This document shows positions 63,400-64,000 of a stretch of 64,000 nt of DNA, one piece after another (position 1 is the stretch's first letter; the number at the start of each line of letters is the position of its first letter). The stretch is from positions 124,001-188,000 of the forward strand of contig CAWHBF010000010.1 in the NCBI GenBank assembly GCA_963827515.1, written 5' to 3'. The position numbers were made by a program, and so were the translations under genes. This stretch comes from JABFSA01 sp963827515 (GTDB lineage: Bacteria; Acidobacteriota; Vicinamibacteria; Vicinamibacterales; UBA2999). The notes beneath the pieces are model-generated. The model had not been told where the DNA came from. It did not search any database and saw only the letters and a program-made list of their open reading frames with translations.

Positions 63400-64000
63400 T
63401 TAGAAGTGACAGGTCTGACAGTCAATCGAGGCCTTGCGCTCGTTGTGACAGTTCACGCAGAAGGCCATCGTGTGCTCGACACTCCGCTGGGCGACAGTCT
63501 GCTCACCGACATTCCCATGGCACGTCGAGCATTCGACCTTGGCGCGAATATGTGGTGCGTGGTTGAACCTGACGTGGTCCTCGTTGGAGAAGCCGTAGAC
63601 ACGCTGCCACGGGATGTCCAACCCCTTGTCACGGAGGGCGGTGATCTGCTGAATCCGAGGGCGATCCGTCGCGATCGCCTCGTGGCAAATCATGCAGGTC
63701 CTGACGCCGGGAATGCCCGCCGTGGGGCCCTTGTCGACGCCCTCGTGACAGAACTCGCAGGCGATTTCCTTGCCGACGTGGATGTTATGGGGAAACTCGA
63801 GCGGCTGCTCATACTCGGGCCGCCTGTTGAGAAAATCGTCAACCGCGGCGCCGAACGTCGGGCGTGCCGTCGTAAAGACGCCGCCAATTTGCCCCGGCAA
63901 TCTGGCGATCTCGGACCCATCGCCTGGCGGCGCCGAAACCGGCTGAACATACTGGCAGCCGACGCTGGCAGCGAACGCCGCGAGGCACACCGTGACAATC
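63400..64000 (-). CDS. actA: Alternative complex III pentahaem cytochrome c subunit A, 5' end off window
   Basis: At least 199 residues are present. A hydrophobic lipoprotein-like signal (VTVCLAAFAASVGC) opens the visible part, followed by five CxxCH haem motifs: CEFCH, CMICH, CSTCH, CVNCH and CQTCH. It accepts electrons from the iron-sulfur subunit and passes them to cytochrome c or an oxidase. The frame is open to the window edge, so the start may lie outside. First visible gene of the act cluster. Confidence 0.88.
   Translation of the reverse strand, partial: IVTVCLAAFAASVGCQYVQPVSAPPGDGSEIARLPGQIGGVFTTARPTFGAAVDDFLNRRPEYEQPLEFPHNIHVGKEIACEFCHEGVDKGPTAGIPGVRTCMICHEAIATDRPRIQQITALRDKGLDIPWQRVYGFSNEDHVRFNHAPHIRAKVECSTCHGNVGEQTVAQRSVEHTMAFCVNCHNERKASIDCQTCHF

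Overview
The window reads as a high-GC chromosomal segment from a Gram-negative, pilus-bearing bacterium, most likely an acidobacterium of the Vicinamibacteria type. That placement is inferred from gene content (alternative complex III, NtrC-rich type IV pilus locus, divergent EF-G-like GTPase, unusual EF-Tu) and was not tested phylogenetically. No rRNA, tRNA, CRISPR array, prophage or insertion sequence was seen.

Layout. 1-1616: the start of nadB and, divergently, aroB. 1626-8579: an NtrC-type regulator and two back-to-back sets of minor pilin genes, one leftward (pilV-pilW-pilX-like) and one rightward (fimT-pilV-pilW-pilX-like). 8757-24082: a long leftward series holding pilB, pilT, pilC, pilS, pilR, the major pilin pilA behind a good sigma-54 promoter, a VKOR-DsbA disulfide enzyme, an ABC exporter, a TPR-like protein, prepilin peptidase pilD and a histidine kinase. 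24114-29006: a Yip1-like protein, an HlyD-type adaptor and two MacB/FtsX-type permeases with no ATPase gene between them. 29080-34276: a leftward nitrogen cluster amt, TorF-like porin, glnD, glnB, with a sigma-54 promoter before amt. 34777-36873: an EF-G-like GTPase with degenerate G motifs. 36956-58058: a complete leftward str-S10-spc-alpha ribosomal supercluster (rpsL to rplQ, including tuf, fusA, secY, adk, map, infA, rpoA). 58480-64000: alternative complex III genes actA-B1-B2-C-D.

How they work together. PilB and PilT extend and retract a pilus through PilC, PilD processes PilA and the minor pilins, and PilS/PilR probably drive pilA through sigma-54. The VKOR-DsbA fusion next to pilA may form the disulfide possible in the two-cysteine PilA. 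The nitrogen cluster is a textbook sensing set (GlnD modifies GlnB at Tyr51; GlnB gates Amt).

Two features stand out. First, the spacers inside the ribosomal supercluster, and some elsewhere, hold imperfect hairpins built from arrays of 7- or 9-nt units in direct order on one arm and inverted order on the other. At least five unit sequences share this architecture. Second, seven genes, including the essential rplR, are broken by apparent one-base frameshifts. This points to residual indel errors in the assembly, so several apparent fusions (pilV-pilW, ABC ATPase-permease) should not be taken at face value. EF-Tu is also unusual: its switch I loop is five residues longer than in E. coli and lacks the RGITI signature, and the gene has strikingly G-ending codons.
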